Assembly: GCA_021292105.1 (NCBI GenBank)
Contig: CM037874.1
Location: 16,598,615 to 16,662,614, forward strand
DNA: 64,000 bases
Direction of reading: 5' to 3'
DNA from: Anadara kagoshimensis
Lineage: Eukaryota; Mollusca; Bivalvia; Arcoida; Arcidae
A program made the translations under genes and the position numbers. Positions 26,249 to 39,429 of this stretch are shown here, one piece after another. The notes under the pieces were generated by a model that saw only the letters and a program-made list of their open reading frames with translations, was not told where the DNA came from and searched no databases. How positions within the stretch are numbered: position 1 is the first letter of the stretch; the number at the start of each line of letters is the position of its first letter.

Positions 26249-26434
26249 ACACTGAAGAAATCATGAAGACAGTTAAGGAGTTAGTCAATGGAAAGGTCCC
26301 TACTTTTTCTGTTCTTGGCTGTTGGCACTTGAACACTTTCTAAGTGCATCACACTAGTGGGGAATTACGTTGAAAAATAAGAGGTGAATCTCAACTGGAA
26401 ATAAGTTAGGCTGGCTACTTCACTCGCCCTTGTA

Positions 26435-27000
26435 ATATGCCTACCGCTGGCATAATTTTGTAGTTCATTCAATCTGTGAACAGCAACTAGTATTTGTCAC
26501 CAATTGAATAAGATTGAAATCCATTTTATTTTACATATATATACCAAATTTCATTCATAACTTGGAACATAAGATACCTATAGATTCAGATGTGTTTTAA
26601 GGTAATTAACAAGGTACCCGTTGGATCATATATGATACACATAAAAACAATGGCTTCAAGAAAACATATAAATTGCCTATACAAAAAGTTTATAATTTTC
26701 CAATTAATAAACCATTCATTTTAGGACTTTCTATCTCATAAGTGACCTTGACCTTTGAACCAATGACCTTCATCTATACATCAAATTGCCCATTGCATCA
26801 ATACTTACAATATTCTAATATACATGCCTTTACAAAATATAATTTGCAAGATAATTAATAAAAGCACATAGGTAAAAATTTAGGTCATAACCTTGACATT
26901 TGGCAATTATTGTTTTTGAAGATAATTACAAGACAAGTCAAAACTCCATGTCATTAACTGATCAAATGATTACGTTATAACTATTTTAAGACATAACCTG
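26435..27000. repeat. Diverged interspersed-repeat DNA, no gene
   Basis: Phrases such as AAGTGACCTTGACCTTTGAA and TACAATATTCTAATATACAT at 26,740-26,830 show one more diverged 145-bp module. Nothing coding was seen. Confidence 0.55.
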
Positions 27001-27004
27001 TTAA

Positions 27005-27300
27005 TAGAGAAGCCAAACATACATCAGATTTTTATTCAATAATCAGGTAGGAAAAGAAGATTTTTTAAGATTTTTGCACCCTAATTAAGTCACCTTGACC
27101 TAGCTTTGGTAACCATATCAATGCTACCAACAAATCTAAATTGCACCAGCCCATATATATTTGTGACCAAGATTCATTGAAATCTGCCCCACAGTTTTCA
27201 AAGAAGAAATTGAAAATGGATGTTAATGATGCACAATATGTACACAGACACATACACATGAAGAGGCTTGGTTATCTGAGGGAGAAAAGGTGAAATGTGA
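27005..27300. repeat. Interspersed repeat fragment, homologous to 51,780-52,079
   Basis: Shared phrases with 51,780-52,079 include GTCACCTTGACCTAG, AATTGCACC plus CCCATATATA, and TTCATTGAAATCTG. The inverted terminal CAGGTGAGC is missing here, so the copy is truncated or decayed. Confidence 0.65.
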
Positions 27301-28545
27301 TGAAATTAAGATTTAACGTTAATTTGTGTGTAAAAAACATGAATTGCTAGATGTTTAAGAGGGATAATGACCACAATTGACATGTAGAGCAGTTATTTTA
27401 GGGGTTTGATGCCAAAAATGGAGGTATTTTTGACCTATTAAGTTAAAGTCCAAAAACTTGTAAAACTTAATTACAAATTTCTAAAACTGTTAATTTTACT
27501 AAAAAACCAATTTGATCTATGTAAACAGGTATAGAATGTACAATTTTGGGACTGTAGACATGCACTTGAACTCCTAGGCTTTTTTAATACACTGGCTCCT
27601 GTTAGATTGAGGCCCCCACTTCTAAAACTGAGGGGCTGGTACAGTATAAACTATTTGGTATTTCATTAATTTAAATAACCCCATTGTTAATGGAAATACA
27701 ACTGTTATGAAAAAAATCAAATAATTAATGGTTTTTCATAATATGACATTTTCAATAATTATGAGGTATACTATATGTATTGGCCTTCTTGATTAATGTC
27801 TCATTCTACTTAACAAAATTAATAAATGTTTTGCAGTTAGCAAAAAAAAAAAAAAAAAAAAAAACAACAACAACTGAGCAATAAGCAAATTGGATAAGGA
27901 GATATTAAAGTAACTGACACCAATCCCAAAGGGACACTTCTTTGAACAAGGCCTATTTTAAATTTTTTACTTTTACAATTTACATAAGTGTATATTTATT
28001 ACATAACACTCTAATGTTGGATGGGGTTCCACCAAGAAAATTGGACATCTATTAATGTCCATTATATCATTAGTATAATAATAACTGACCAAATGTCTGT
28101 ACAAAAATTCTTATGTTAACCTGACTGTCCTTAAACATGTCTTTCTACCCTTACACTCACTTTGCCAATATGTCATATTGATGTAAACAATTCTTTGATT
28201 GTGACAAAGTTTTAAACTTATATTTAGTTACCATTTCTATCTGTTGTTGTAGGCACCACTGGTCCCGGGGCCCTGTAAAATTAACAATTACACTTTTTTA
28301 ATATCAAAATTCTATACTTCTTAGGTCATGCACTCTACATGTATTAATCAAATGAAATATGTCCTTCAATTACAAAATTTAGTTTTCATTTTCTTATGGA
28401 ATATTTATTAAATGTATTTTCAAATAATATTCATAACTGATTGTCTAATCGATTGATTGATTCTAATAATTTAACAATAATTTTATATAATTTTCATGAA
28501 ATTAAGACTTGGAATTTTCACATTTTTAACTTTTAGCTAACAAAC
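27301..28545. other. AT-rich, likely intronic DNA with an A23 tract
   Basis: A run of 23 A residues at 27,842-27,864, followed by CAACAACAAC, may be the tail of an old retroposon. The rest shows no gene or recognisable element. Confidence 0.5.
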
Positions 28546-28549
28546 TTAC

Positions 28550-28617
28550 ATTTCGGCCAGAGGCAAATCAACTCTTTCTTGTGAAGTCTGTGTTCCAAAA
28601 CAACTACCCATTTTTTT
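28550..28617 (-). CDS. Candidate small exon encoding MGSCFG
   Basis: On the minus strand a good acceptor (TTTACTTTTTTCAG) is followed by 68 bp, then AAAT|GTAAGTTTG, a consensus donor. One open frame reads KKMGSCFGTQTSQERVDLPL and continues into AE. It would start in phase 0 and end with two spare bases, so it cannot join the SH2 exon directly without another exon between. If the ATG is a translation start, MGSC would be a plausible myristoylation/palmitoylation signal; this is inference. I recognise no homologue. It lies on the same strand as, and upstream of, the SH2 exon, so it could belong to the same gene or could be a chance exon-like stretch. Confidence 0.35.
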
Positions 28618-29111
28618 CTGAAAAAAGTAAATAGTAATATGTATCAAATGACTAGTAATTTTGATGACTATACTGCATACACTAAAAAAATGACAATAGA
28701 TTATATTTATATAAAAAGTATGAAATGGCATGGGTTCTAAACTCCTCACCAAAGTAAATTGTGAAACAAATATATAGATGTGAAGGTTAAATCTAATCAT
28801 AATAAAATATTTATGAAATTATGATTGCATTACTTTCTAAAGTCACTATAACCTTAATTCTGATCATCCACTCTTGATGATGTTGATATGCACTTAGGTC
28901 AAACTTCTAGGTACTTAGTTGAAATTGTATCTTGGTTCACAGACTTTGAAAACTTTCGGGCCTTGATTTTTGTGTCAGAAGTTTTAATCTATGGTTTGAC
29001 ATAGAATTTTGTCAAATGGATCATGATTCTGATCAAGTTTGATGAAGATAATTGACTTTAACTTTGTATGAAAATAATTATAATCAAGTTTGATGAAAAT
29101 TGAAAACTTTA
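28618..29111. other. AT-rich DNA before array B, no gene
   Basis: No feature is supported. TAATCAAGTTTGATGAAAAT near 29,083 repeats a phrase at about 29,033. Confidence 0.4.
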
Positions 29112-29940
29112 TAGATGACAGATATACACTATGACCATGATGACAACACAGTAATCACCTCTATGATAAGATAACTACTGATAGATGACATATATACATT
29201 TTGACATTATAGTACTCCCCTTTATGTTAAGATACCTACTGGTAGATGACAAATATACATTATGACATCATAGTGCTCTGTTCTATGATAAAATAACAAC
29301 CGGCAGATACCTACTGGCAGATGACAGATATACACTATGAGATCATAGTGCTCCCTTCTATTTTCAGATACCTACTGGCAGATGAAACATATACACTATG
29401 ACAACACGTACAGTACTCCCCTCTATGTTAAGACAGCCACTGGTAGATGACAAGTATACATTATGACATCATAGTGCTCCCCTCTATATAAACATAACCA
29501 CTGGTACATGACAAATATACACTATGACATCATAACACTCCCCTGTATGTAAAGGCAACCACTGAAATATGACAAATTAACACTATGACAACACAGTACT
29601 CCCCTCTATGATAAGACAACCACTGGTAGATTACATATATACATTTTGACATCACAGTACTCCCCTCTATGTCAAGATACCTACTGGCAGATGACAGATA
29701 TACACATTGACATCATAGTGCTCAACTCTATGATAAGAAAAACTACTGGCAGATGACAGATATACACTATGGCATCTTAGTGCTCCCCTCTATGGTGAGA
29801 GAACCACTGGAAGATGACAGATATACACTATGACATCTTAGCACTCCCCTCTATGATAAGACACCAACTTGTAGATGACAGATATACACTATGACATCAT
29901 AGTGCTCCCCTCTATGTTAAGATAACCACTGGCAGATGAC

Positions 29941-30105
29941 AGAACAAGATTGAAGGTGGCAATAAACTCGAACATGTGATAATATGACTGTCATATATTT
30001 ATTGCAGCCTTCAATCATATCCTCTCTTTAATCACAATAATAATTTGATATTTTTCCAATTATATACAACTCACCAATGACAATTAACAATTAACTACTG
30101 ATAGA
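29941..30105. repeat. Array B linker sequence, first of eight copies
   Basis: The linker contains ACAAGAT, GAAGG, a CATGTGATAA phrase, GTCATATATTTATTGCAGCC, TTCAATCATATCCTCT, TTTGATATTTTT and ACTCACAAATGACA. Further copies begin near 30,390, 30,685, 33,611, 35,299, 36,353, 37,407 and 38,523. Copies of about 165 bp replace part of one unit and end in ATAGATGACAG or a close variant, re-entering the array. Confidence 0.85.
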
Positions 30106-30562
30106 TGACAGATATACACTATGATAACACAGTACTCCCCTCTATATTCAAATACCAAATTGAGATGACAGATATACATTATGACAATACTGTATCTCTT
30201 CTTTATTAAAATACCAACTTGTAGATGACAGATATACACCATGACATCAAATTACTCCCCTCTATGTTAAAATACCAATTTGTAGATGACAGATATACAC
30301 TATTACACCAGAGTACTCCCCTCTATGTTAAGATACCAACTTGTAGATGACAGATAAACACTACGACACCTATGTTAAGATACCAACTTGTAGATGACAG
30401 AACAAGACAGAATGCTGCTTTAATTTTCGACATGTGATAACATAACCATCTTATATTTATTGCAGTCTTCAATCATATCCTCTGTTAAATCACAAAAATA
30501 ATTTGATATTTTTTCAATAATATACAACTCACAAATGACAATTACATAAGAAAGCAAACACA

Positions 30563-30646
30563 GACAATATGAGAACAGTACTAACAAGAGCAAGATGGCG
30601 ATGGATAGGCCATGTGCTAAGAAAGCCAGCTAATAACAGATTACAG
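30563..30646 (+). pseudogene. Fragment of a non-LTR retrotransposon reverse transcriptase C-terminus
   Basis: One frame reads TRARWRWIGHVLRKPANNR. This fits the well-known RxRWxGHVLR motif after the reverse-transcriptase domain of LINE elements. It is embedded in array B beside two linker copies and is only about 28 codons long. It has no start and no catalytic residues. Confidence 0.7.
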
Positions 30647-31085
30647 ATATACACTAAGACACCTATGTTAAGATGCCAACTTGTAGATGACAGAACAAGA
30701 TAGAAGGCTGGTATAAACTCCGACATGTGATAATATAACTGTCATATATTTATTGCAGCCTTCAATCATATCCTCTCTTAAATCACAATAATAATTTGAT
30801 ATTTTTCCATTTATATACAACTCACAAATGACAATTAACAATTAACTACTGACACATGACAGATATACACTATGACAACACAGTACTCCCCTCTATATTA
30901 GAATACCAACTTCTAGATGACAGATATACACTATGACAATACAGTGCTCCCCTCTATATTAGAATACCAACTTGTAGATGACAGATATACACTATGACAA
31001 TACAGTGCTCCCCTCTATATTAGAATACCAACTTGTAGATGACAGATATACACTATGACAATACAGTGCTCCCCTCTATATTAGA

Positions 31086-32120
31086 ATACCAACTTGTAGA
31101 TGGCAGATATACACTATGACAATACAGTGCTCCTCTCTATGATAAGATAACCACTGGTAGACAACGTATATGCACTATGACAACACATTACTTCCCTCTA
31201 TATTAAAATACCAACTTGTAGATGACAGATATACACTATGACAATACAGTGCTCCCCTCCCCCTCTATATTAGAATACCAACTTGTAGATGGCAGATATA
31301 CACTATGACAATACAGTGCTCCTCTCTATGATAAGATAACCACTGGTAGACAACGTATATGCACTATGACAACACATTACTTCCCTCTATATTAAAATAC
31401 CAACTTGTAGATGACAGATATACACTATGACAATACAGTGCTCCCCTCCCCCTCTATATTAGAATACCAACTTGTAGATGGCAGATATACACTATGACAA
31501 TACAGTGCTCCTCTCTATGATAAGATAACCACTGGTAGACAACGTATATGCACTATGACAACACATTACTTCCCTCTATATTAGAATACCAACTTCTAGA
31601 TGACAGATATACACTATGACAATACAGTGCTCCCCTCTATATTAGAATACAAACTTGTAGATGACAGATATACACTATGAGAATACAGTGCTCCCCTCTA
31701 TATTAGAATACCAACTTGTAGATGACAGATATACACTATGACAATACAGTGCTCCCCTCTATATTAGAATACCAACTTGTAGATGGCAGATATACACTAT
31801 GACAATACAGTGCTCCTCTCTATGATAAGATAACCACTGGTAGACAACGTATATGCACTATGACAACACATTACTTCCCTCTATATTAAAATACCAACTT
31901 GTAGATGACAGATATACACTATGACAATACAGTGCTCCCCTCCCCCTCTATATTAGAATACCAACTTGTAGATGGCAGATATACACTATGACAATACAGT
32001 GCTCCTCTCTATGATAAGATAACCACTGGTAGACAACGTATATGCACTATGACAACACATTACTTCCCTCTATATTAAAATACCAACTTGTAGATGACAG
32101 ATATACACTATGACAATACA
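31086..32120. repeat. 189-bp higher-order repeat within array B
   Basis: The diagnostic variant GGTAGACAACGTATATGCAC recurs with ACAACG at 31,161, 31,350, 31,539, 31,844 and 32,033. The spacings are 189, 189, 305 and 189 bp. Each 189-bp block holds three basic units, one with an expanded CCCCTCCCCCTC. The 305-bp interval contains two extra units. Confidence 0.9.
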
Positions 32121-32859
32121 GTGCTCCCCTCTATATTAGAATACCCACTTGTAGATGACAGAAATATATTATGACATCACAGTATCCTATCTATATTAAA
32201 ATACCCACTTCTAGATGACAGATAAACACTATGACAACACAGTACTCCTCTCTATATTAGTTTACCAACTTCTAGATGACAGATATACACTATGCCAACA
32301 CAGTACTCCCCTCTGTATTAAAATACCAACTTCTAGATGATGGATATACACTATGACAACACATTACTTCACTATTTGTAGATGACAGATATACACTATG
32401 AAAACACAGTATTCCCCTCTATATTAAGATACCAACTTGTAGATGACAGATATACATTATGACAACACAGTACTCACCTCTATATAAAAATACCAACTTG
32501 TAGATGACAGATATACACTATGACAACACATTACTTTCCTACTTGTTGATGACAGATATACACTATGACAACACAGTACTCTCCTCTGTATAAAAATACT
32601 AACTTGTAGATGACAGATATACACTTTGACAACACAGTAATCCCCTCTATATTAAAATACCAATTTGTAGATGACAGATATACACTATGACAACACAGTA
32701 CTCCCCTCTATGTTAAGATAACCACTGGTAAATACCTACTGGCAGATGACAGATATACTCTATGAGATCATAGTGCTCTCCTCTATGTTAAGATAACTAC
32801 TTGTAGATGATAGATACACACTATAACACCTACGTTTAGATACCAACTTGTAGATGACA

Positions 32860-33610
32860 GATATACACTTAAACACTTATGTTAAGATACCAACTTGTAG
32901 ATGACAGATATACACTATAACACCTATGTTAAGATACCAACTTGTAGATGACAGATATACACTATAAAACCTATGTTAAGATACCAACTTGTAGATGACA
33001 GATATACACTATAACACCTATGTTAAGATACCAACTTGTAGATGACAGATATACACTATAACACCTATGTTAAGATACTAACTTGTAGATGACAGATATA
33101 CACTTAAACACCTATGTTAAGATACCAACTTGTAGATGACAGATATACACTATAACACCTATGTTAAGATACTAACTTGTAGATGACAGATATACACTAT
33201 AACACCTATGTTAAGATACCAACTTGTAGATGACAGATATACACTTAAACACCTATGTTAAGATACCAACTTGTAGATGACAGATATACACTATAACACC
33301 TATGTTAAGATACTAACTTGTAGATGACAGATATACACTTTAACACCTATGTTAAGATACCAACTTGTACATGACAGATATACACTTTAACACCTATGTT
33401 AAGATACCAAATTGTAGATAACAGATATATACACTATAACACCTATGTTAAGATACCAACTTGTAGATGACAGATATACACTTTAACACCTATGTTAAGA
33501 TACCAACTTGTAGATGACAGATATACACTTTAACACCTATGTTAAGATACCAACTTTTAGATGACAGATATACACTTTAACACCTATGTTAAGATACCAA
33601 CTTGTAGATG
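32860..33610. repeat. 47-bp sub-array within array B
   Basis: About 16 copies of a shortened unit with TATAACACCTATGTTAAGAT, then ACCAACTTGTAGATGACAG. The form lacks the AACACAGTACTCCCC segment of the 61-bp unit. Copies differ by single bases (TTAAACACC, TTTAACACC), indicating local expansion of one deletion variant. Confidence 0.9.
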
Positions 33611-35300
33611 ACAGAACAAGATAGAAGGCTGTTATAAACTTCAACATGTAATAACATAAATGTCATATATTTATAGCAGCTTTCAATCATCCTCTGTTAA
33701 ATCACAATACTAATTTGATATTTTCCCAATCATATACAACTCACAAATGACATTTATTAACAATTAGCTATTAAAAGATGACAGATATACACTATGACAA
33801 CACAGTACTCAATCTATATTAAAATACCAACTTGTAAATGACAGATATACACTATGACAACACAGTACTCCCTCTATATTAAAATATCAACTTGTAGATG
33901 ACAGATATACACTATGACAACACAGTACTCCCTCTATATTAAGATACCAACTTCTAGATGGCAGATATACACTATGACAATACAGTGCCCCCTTCTATGA
34001 TAAGAAAACCACTGGTAGATGATGCATATCCACTATGACAGCACAGTACTCCCCTCTATATTCCAATACCCACTTCTAGATGACAGATATACACTATGAC
34101 ACCACATAACTTCCCTACTTGAAGATGACAGATATACATTATGACAACACAGTACCCCCATTTATATTTAAATACCCACTTCTAGATGGCAGATATATAC
34201 TATGACATCACATAACTTCCCTACTTGTAGATGACAGATATACACTATGACACCACATAACTTTCCTACTTGTAAATGACAGATATAAACTATGACAACA
34301 CAGTACTCCTCTCTATATTAAAATACAAACTTGAAGATGACAGATTCCATTATGACAACTAAGTACTCCCCTCTATATAAAAATACCAACTTGTAGATGA
34401 CACATATACACTATGACAATACAGTACTCCCTCTGTATAAAAATACCAACTTGTTGATGACAGATATACATTATGACAACACAGTGCTCCCCTCTTTATT
34501 AAAATACCAACTTGTAGATGACAGATAAACATTATGACAACTCAGTGCTGCCCTCTATATCAAAATACCAACTTGTAGATGACAGATATACATTATGACA
34601 ACACAGTACTCCCTCTATATTAAAATACCAACTTGTAGATGACAGATATACACTATGACAACACAGTACTCCCTCTATATTAAAATACCAACTTGTAGAT
34701 GACAGATATACACTATGACAACACAGTACTCCCCTCTTTTATTAAAATACCAACTTGTAGATGACAGATATACACTATGACACCACATAACTTCCCTAGT
34801 TGTAGATGACAGATATACACTATGACAACACAGTACTCCCCTCTTTATAAAAATAACAACTTGTAGATGACAGATAAACACTATGATACCACATTACTTC
34901 CCTCTATGTTAAGATAACAACTTGTAGATGACAGATATACACTATGAGAGCATAGTGCTCCCCTCTATTTTAAGATAACCACTGGCAGATGACAGATATA
35001 CACTATGACATTATAGTGCTCCCCTCTATTATAAGATAACCACTGGTAGATGTCAGATATACACTATGACGACATAGTGCTCCCCTCTACGTTAAGAGAA
35101 CCACTGGTAGATGACAGATATACACTATGACATCATAGTACTCCCCTCTATGTTAAGATACTAAATTGAAGATGGCAGATATACATTGTGACATCATAGT
35201 GCTCCCCTCTATTTTATGATACCTACTGGTAGATGACAGATATACACTATGACATTATAGTGCTCCCCTCTATGTTAAGAGAACCACTGGTAGATGACAG

Positions 35301-38300
35301 AACAAGATAGAAGGCTGTTATAAACTTCGACATGTGATAACATGACTGTCATATATTTATAGCAGCTTTCAATGATATCCTCTGTTAAATCAGAATACTA
35401 ATTTGATATTTTCCCAATCATATACAACTCACAAATGACATTTATTAACAATTAGCTATTAATAGATGACAGATATACACTATGACAACACAGTACTCCC
35501 TCTATATTAAAATACCAACTTGTAGATGACAGATATACACTGTGACAACACAGTACTCCCTCTATATTAAAATACCAACTTGTAGATGACAAATATACAT
35601 TATGACAGCACAGTACTCCCCTCTATGTTAAGATACCAACTTCTAGATGGCAGAAATAATCTATGACACCACATAACTTCCCTAGTTGTAGATGACAGAT
35701 ATACACTATGACAACACAGTACTCCGCTCTATATTAAAATACCAACTTGTAGATGACAGATATACGCTATGACAACACAGTACTCCCCTCTTTTATTAAA
35801 ATACCAACTTGTAGATGACAGATATACACTATGACACCACATAACTTCCCTAGTTGTAGATGACAGATATACACTATGACAACACAGTACTCCGCTCTAT
35901 ATAAAAATAACAACTTGTAGATGACAGATAAACACTATGATACCACATTACTTCCCTCTATGTTAAGATAACAACTTGTAGATGACAGATATACACTATG
36001 AGAGCATAGTGCTCCCCTCTATTTTAAGATAACCACTGGCAGATGACAGATATACACTATGACATCATAGTGCTCCCCTCTATTATAAGATAACCACTGG
36101 TAGTTGTCAGATATACACTATGACATCATAGTACTCCCCTCTACGTTAAGAGAACCACTGGTAGATGACAGATATACACTATGACATCATAGTACTCCCC
36201 TCTATGTTGAAATACTCAATTGAAGATGGCAGATATACATTGTGACATCATAGTGCTCCCCTCTATTTTATGATACCTACTGGTAGATGACAGATATACA
36301 CTATGACATTATAGTGCTCCCCTCTATGTTAAGAGAGCCACTGGTAGATGACAGAATAAGATAGAAGGCTGTTATAAACTTCGACATGTGATAACATGAC
36401 TGTCATATATTTATAGCAGCTTTCAATGATATCCTCTGTTAAATCAGAATACTAATTTGATATTTTCCCAATCATATACAACTCACAAATGACATTTATT
36501 AACAATTAGCTATTAATAGATGACAGATATACACTATGACAACACAGTACTCCCTCTATATTAAAATACCAACTTGTAGATGACAGATATACACTGTGAC
36601 AACACAGTACTCCCTCTATATTAAAATACCAACTTGTAGATGACAAATATACATTATGACAGCACAGTACTCCCCTCTATGTTAAGATACCAACTTCTAG
36701 ATGGCAGAAATAATCTATGACACCACATAACTTCCCTAGTTGTAGATGACAGATATACACTATGACAACACAGTACTCCGCTCTATATTAAAATACCAAC
36801 TTGTAGATGACAGATATACGCTATGACAACACAGTACTCCCCTCTTTTATTAAAATACCAACTTGTAGATGACAGATATACACTATGACACCACATAACT
36901 TCCCTAGTTGTAGATGACAGATATACACTATGACAACACAGTACTCCGCTCTATATAAAAATAACAACTTGTAGATGACAGATAAACACTATGATACCAC
37001 ATTACTTCCCTCTATGTTAAGATAACAACTTGTAGATGACAGATATACACTATGAGAGCATAGTGCTCCCCTCTATTTTAAGATAACCACTGGCAGATGA
37101 CAGATATACACTATGACATCATAGTGCTCCCCTCTATTATAAGATAACCACTGGTAGATGTCAGATATACACTATGACATCATAGTACTCCCCTCTACGT
37201 TAAGAGAACCACTGGTAGATGACAGATATACACTATGACATCATAGTACTCCCCTCTATGTTGAAATACTCAATTGAAGATGGCAGATATACATTGTGAC
37301 ATCATAGTGCTCCCCTCTATTTTATGATACCTACTGGTAGATGACAGATATACACTATGACATTATAGTGCTCCCCTCTATGTTAAGAGAACCACTGGTA
37401 GATGACAGAATAAGATAGAAGGCTGTTATAAACTTCGACATGTGATAACATGACTGTCATATATTTATAGCAGCTTTCAATGATATCCTCTGTTAAATCA
37501 CAATACTAATTTGATATTTTCCCAATCATATACAACTCACAAATGACATTTATTAACAATTAGCTATTAATAGATGACAGATATACACTATGACAACACA
37601 GTACTCCCTCTATATAAAAATACCAACTTGTAGATGACAGATATACACTGTGACAACACAGTACTCCCTCTATATTAAAATACCAACTTGTAGATGACAA
37701 ATATACATTATGACAGCACAGTACTCCCCTCTATGTTAAGATACCAACTTCTAGATGGCAGAAATAATCTATGACACCACATAACTTCCCTAGTTGTAGA
37801 TGACAGATATACACTATGACAACACAGTACTCCGCTCTATATTAAAATACCAACTTGTAGATGACAGATATACGCTATGACAACACAGTACTCCCCTCTT
37901 TTATTAAAATACCAACTTGTAGATGACAGATATACACTATGACACCACATAACTTCCCTAGTTGTAGATGACAGATATACACTATGACAACACAGTACTC
38001 CGCTCTATATAAAAATAACAACTTGTAGATGACAGATAAACACTATGATACCACATTACTTCCCTCTATGTTAAGATAACAACTTGTAGATGACAGATAT
38101 ACACTATGAGAGCATAGTGCTCCCCTCTATTTTAAGATAACCACTGGCAGATGACAGATATACACTATGACATCATAGTGCTCCCCTCTATTATAAGATA
38201 ACCACTGGTAGATGTCAGATATATACACTATGACGACATAGTGCTCCCCTCTACGTTAAGAGAACCACTGGTAGATGACAGATATACACTATGACATCAT

Positions 38301-38524
38301 AGTACTCCCCTCTATGTTGAAATACTCAATTGAAGATGGCAGATATACATTGTGACATCATAGTGCTCCCCTCTATTTTATGATACCTACTGGTAGATGA
38401 CAGATATACATTATGACAACATAGTGCTCCCCTCTATGTTAAGAGAACCACTGGTAGATGACAGATATACACTATGACATTATAGTGCTCCCCTCTATGT
38501 TAAGAGAACCACTGGTAGATGACA
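35301..38524. repeat. Three near-identical copies of a 1,054-bp higher-order repeat
   Basis: The linker phrase AACAAGATAG or AATAAGATAG starts at 35,301, 36,355, 37,409 and 38,525. The spacings are 1,054, 1,054 and 1,116 bp; the third copy holds one additional unit of about 60 bp plus a 2-bp TA insertion. The copies share the same order of variant units (TACTCCGCTC, AGAGCATAGTGC, TCAATTGAAGATGG) and differ by only a few bases. Confidence 0.93.
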
Positions 38525-39251
38525 GAACAAGATAGAAGGCTGTTATAAACTTGGATATGTGATAACATAACTGTCATATATTTATAGCAGCTTTCAATCA
38601 TATCCTCTGTTAAATCACAATACTAATTTGATATTTTCCCAATCATATACAACTCAAAAATGACATTTATTAACAATTAGCTATTAATAGATGACAGATA
38701 TACACTATGACAACACAGTACTCCCTCTATATTAAAATACCAACTTATAGATGACAGATATACACTATGACAACACAGTACTCCCTTTATATTAAAATAC
38801 CAACTTGTAGATGATAGGTATACACTATGACAACACAGTACTCCCTCTATATTAAAATACCAACTTGTAGATGACACATATACACTATGACAACACAGTA
38901 CTCCCTCTATATTAAAATACCAACTTGTAGATGACACATATACATTATGACAGCACAGTACTCCCCTCTATGTTAAGATACCAACTTCTAGATGGCAGAT
39001 ATACACTATGACATCATAGTGCTCCCCTCTATGTTAAGATAACCACTGGCAGATGACAGATATACACTATGACATCATAATGCTCACCCTAATGTTAATA
39101 AGATAACCACTGGCAGATGACAAATATACACTATGACACCATAGTGCTCCTCTCTATGATACGATACCAACTTGTAGATGACAAATATACACTATGACAT
39201 TATAGTGCTCCCCTCTATAAGATACTAACTTGAAGATGGCAGATATATTAT

Positions 39252-39254
<3 letters not shown>

Positions 39255-39283
<29 letters not shown>
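39255..39283. repeat. (GA)n microsatellite
   Basis: A run of alternating G and A of about 29 bp lies directly at the right edge of array B. Confidence 0.95.
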
Positions 39284-39287
<4 letters not shown>

Positions 39288-39345
39288 CGACCAACAAAAT
39301 GTTTTCAGTGATCAGGTGATCGGTTACATACTAATGATGATTAAT

Positions 39346-39380
39346 AACAGAGACATATTTTATAAAAATATGTCTCTGTT
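39346..39380. repeat. Perfect hairpin with 16-bp arms
   Basis: AACAGAGACATATTTT is followed by a 3-nt loop (ATA) and its exact complement AAAATATGTCTCTGTT. No U-rich tail or gene context suggests a terminator. It may be part of a small inverted-repeat element. Confidence 0.85.
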
Positions 39381-39429
39381 TATAACTACACGACCATGAT
39401 TTTTTTCTGCAATTTAATACACTAATTCA

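Larger units (their letters stand above)
21625..26432 (+). pseudogene. Mariner-family transposon, decayed and split by 3.8 kb of other repeats
   Basis: The ends are CGAGGATGAGTC on the left and, inverted, CAAGGGCGAGTG on the right, with TA on both sides (21,623-21,624 and 26,433-26,434). Transposase relics run on the plus strand: SDRQIQVE-like codons near 22,050, GAT-TAG-ACT-TGG-GTA-CAT at 22,259-22,276 (the DETWVH motif with Glu changed to stop), HYHETKNKAQS just after, and FIPKIEKDA near 22,435-22,460 (usually FHLFPKLKK). The C-terminus KCITLVGNYVEK plus stop is at 26,342-26,380. The expected second and third catalytic Asp motifs could not be read clearly, and there are many stops and shifts. 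Mariner transposases cut and paste at TA. This copy is dead. Confidence 0.78.
29112..39252. repeat. Minisatellite array B (units of about 47-62 bp)
   Basis: About 10 kb of tandem units with the core TAGATGACAGATATACACTA, then TGACAACACAGTACTCCCCT or TGACATCATAGTGCTCCCCT, then CTATRTTAAAATACC or AAGATAACCACTGG. The first kilobase (29,112-29,940) is the most diverged. Unit lengths cluster near 61 bp, with 47-48-bp deleted forms. A non-unit linker of about 165 bp recurs eight times, and several higher-order periods exist, annotated separately. Occasional open frames on the minus strand (such as 38,677-38,937) reflect near-60-bp periodicity and are not genes. Confidence 0.96.

Noticed and set aside
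38677-38937. 86-codon minus-strand frame with Cys/His-rich repeats in array B
   Set aside because: It arises from units close to 60 bp in length; neighbouring units break it. No independent evidence of coding.
39346-39380. Transcription terminator hairpin
   Set aside because: It is a perfect hairpin but lies in a eukaryotic repeat context with no gene upstream; intrinsic terminators do not apply.
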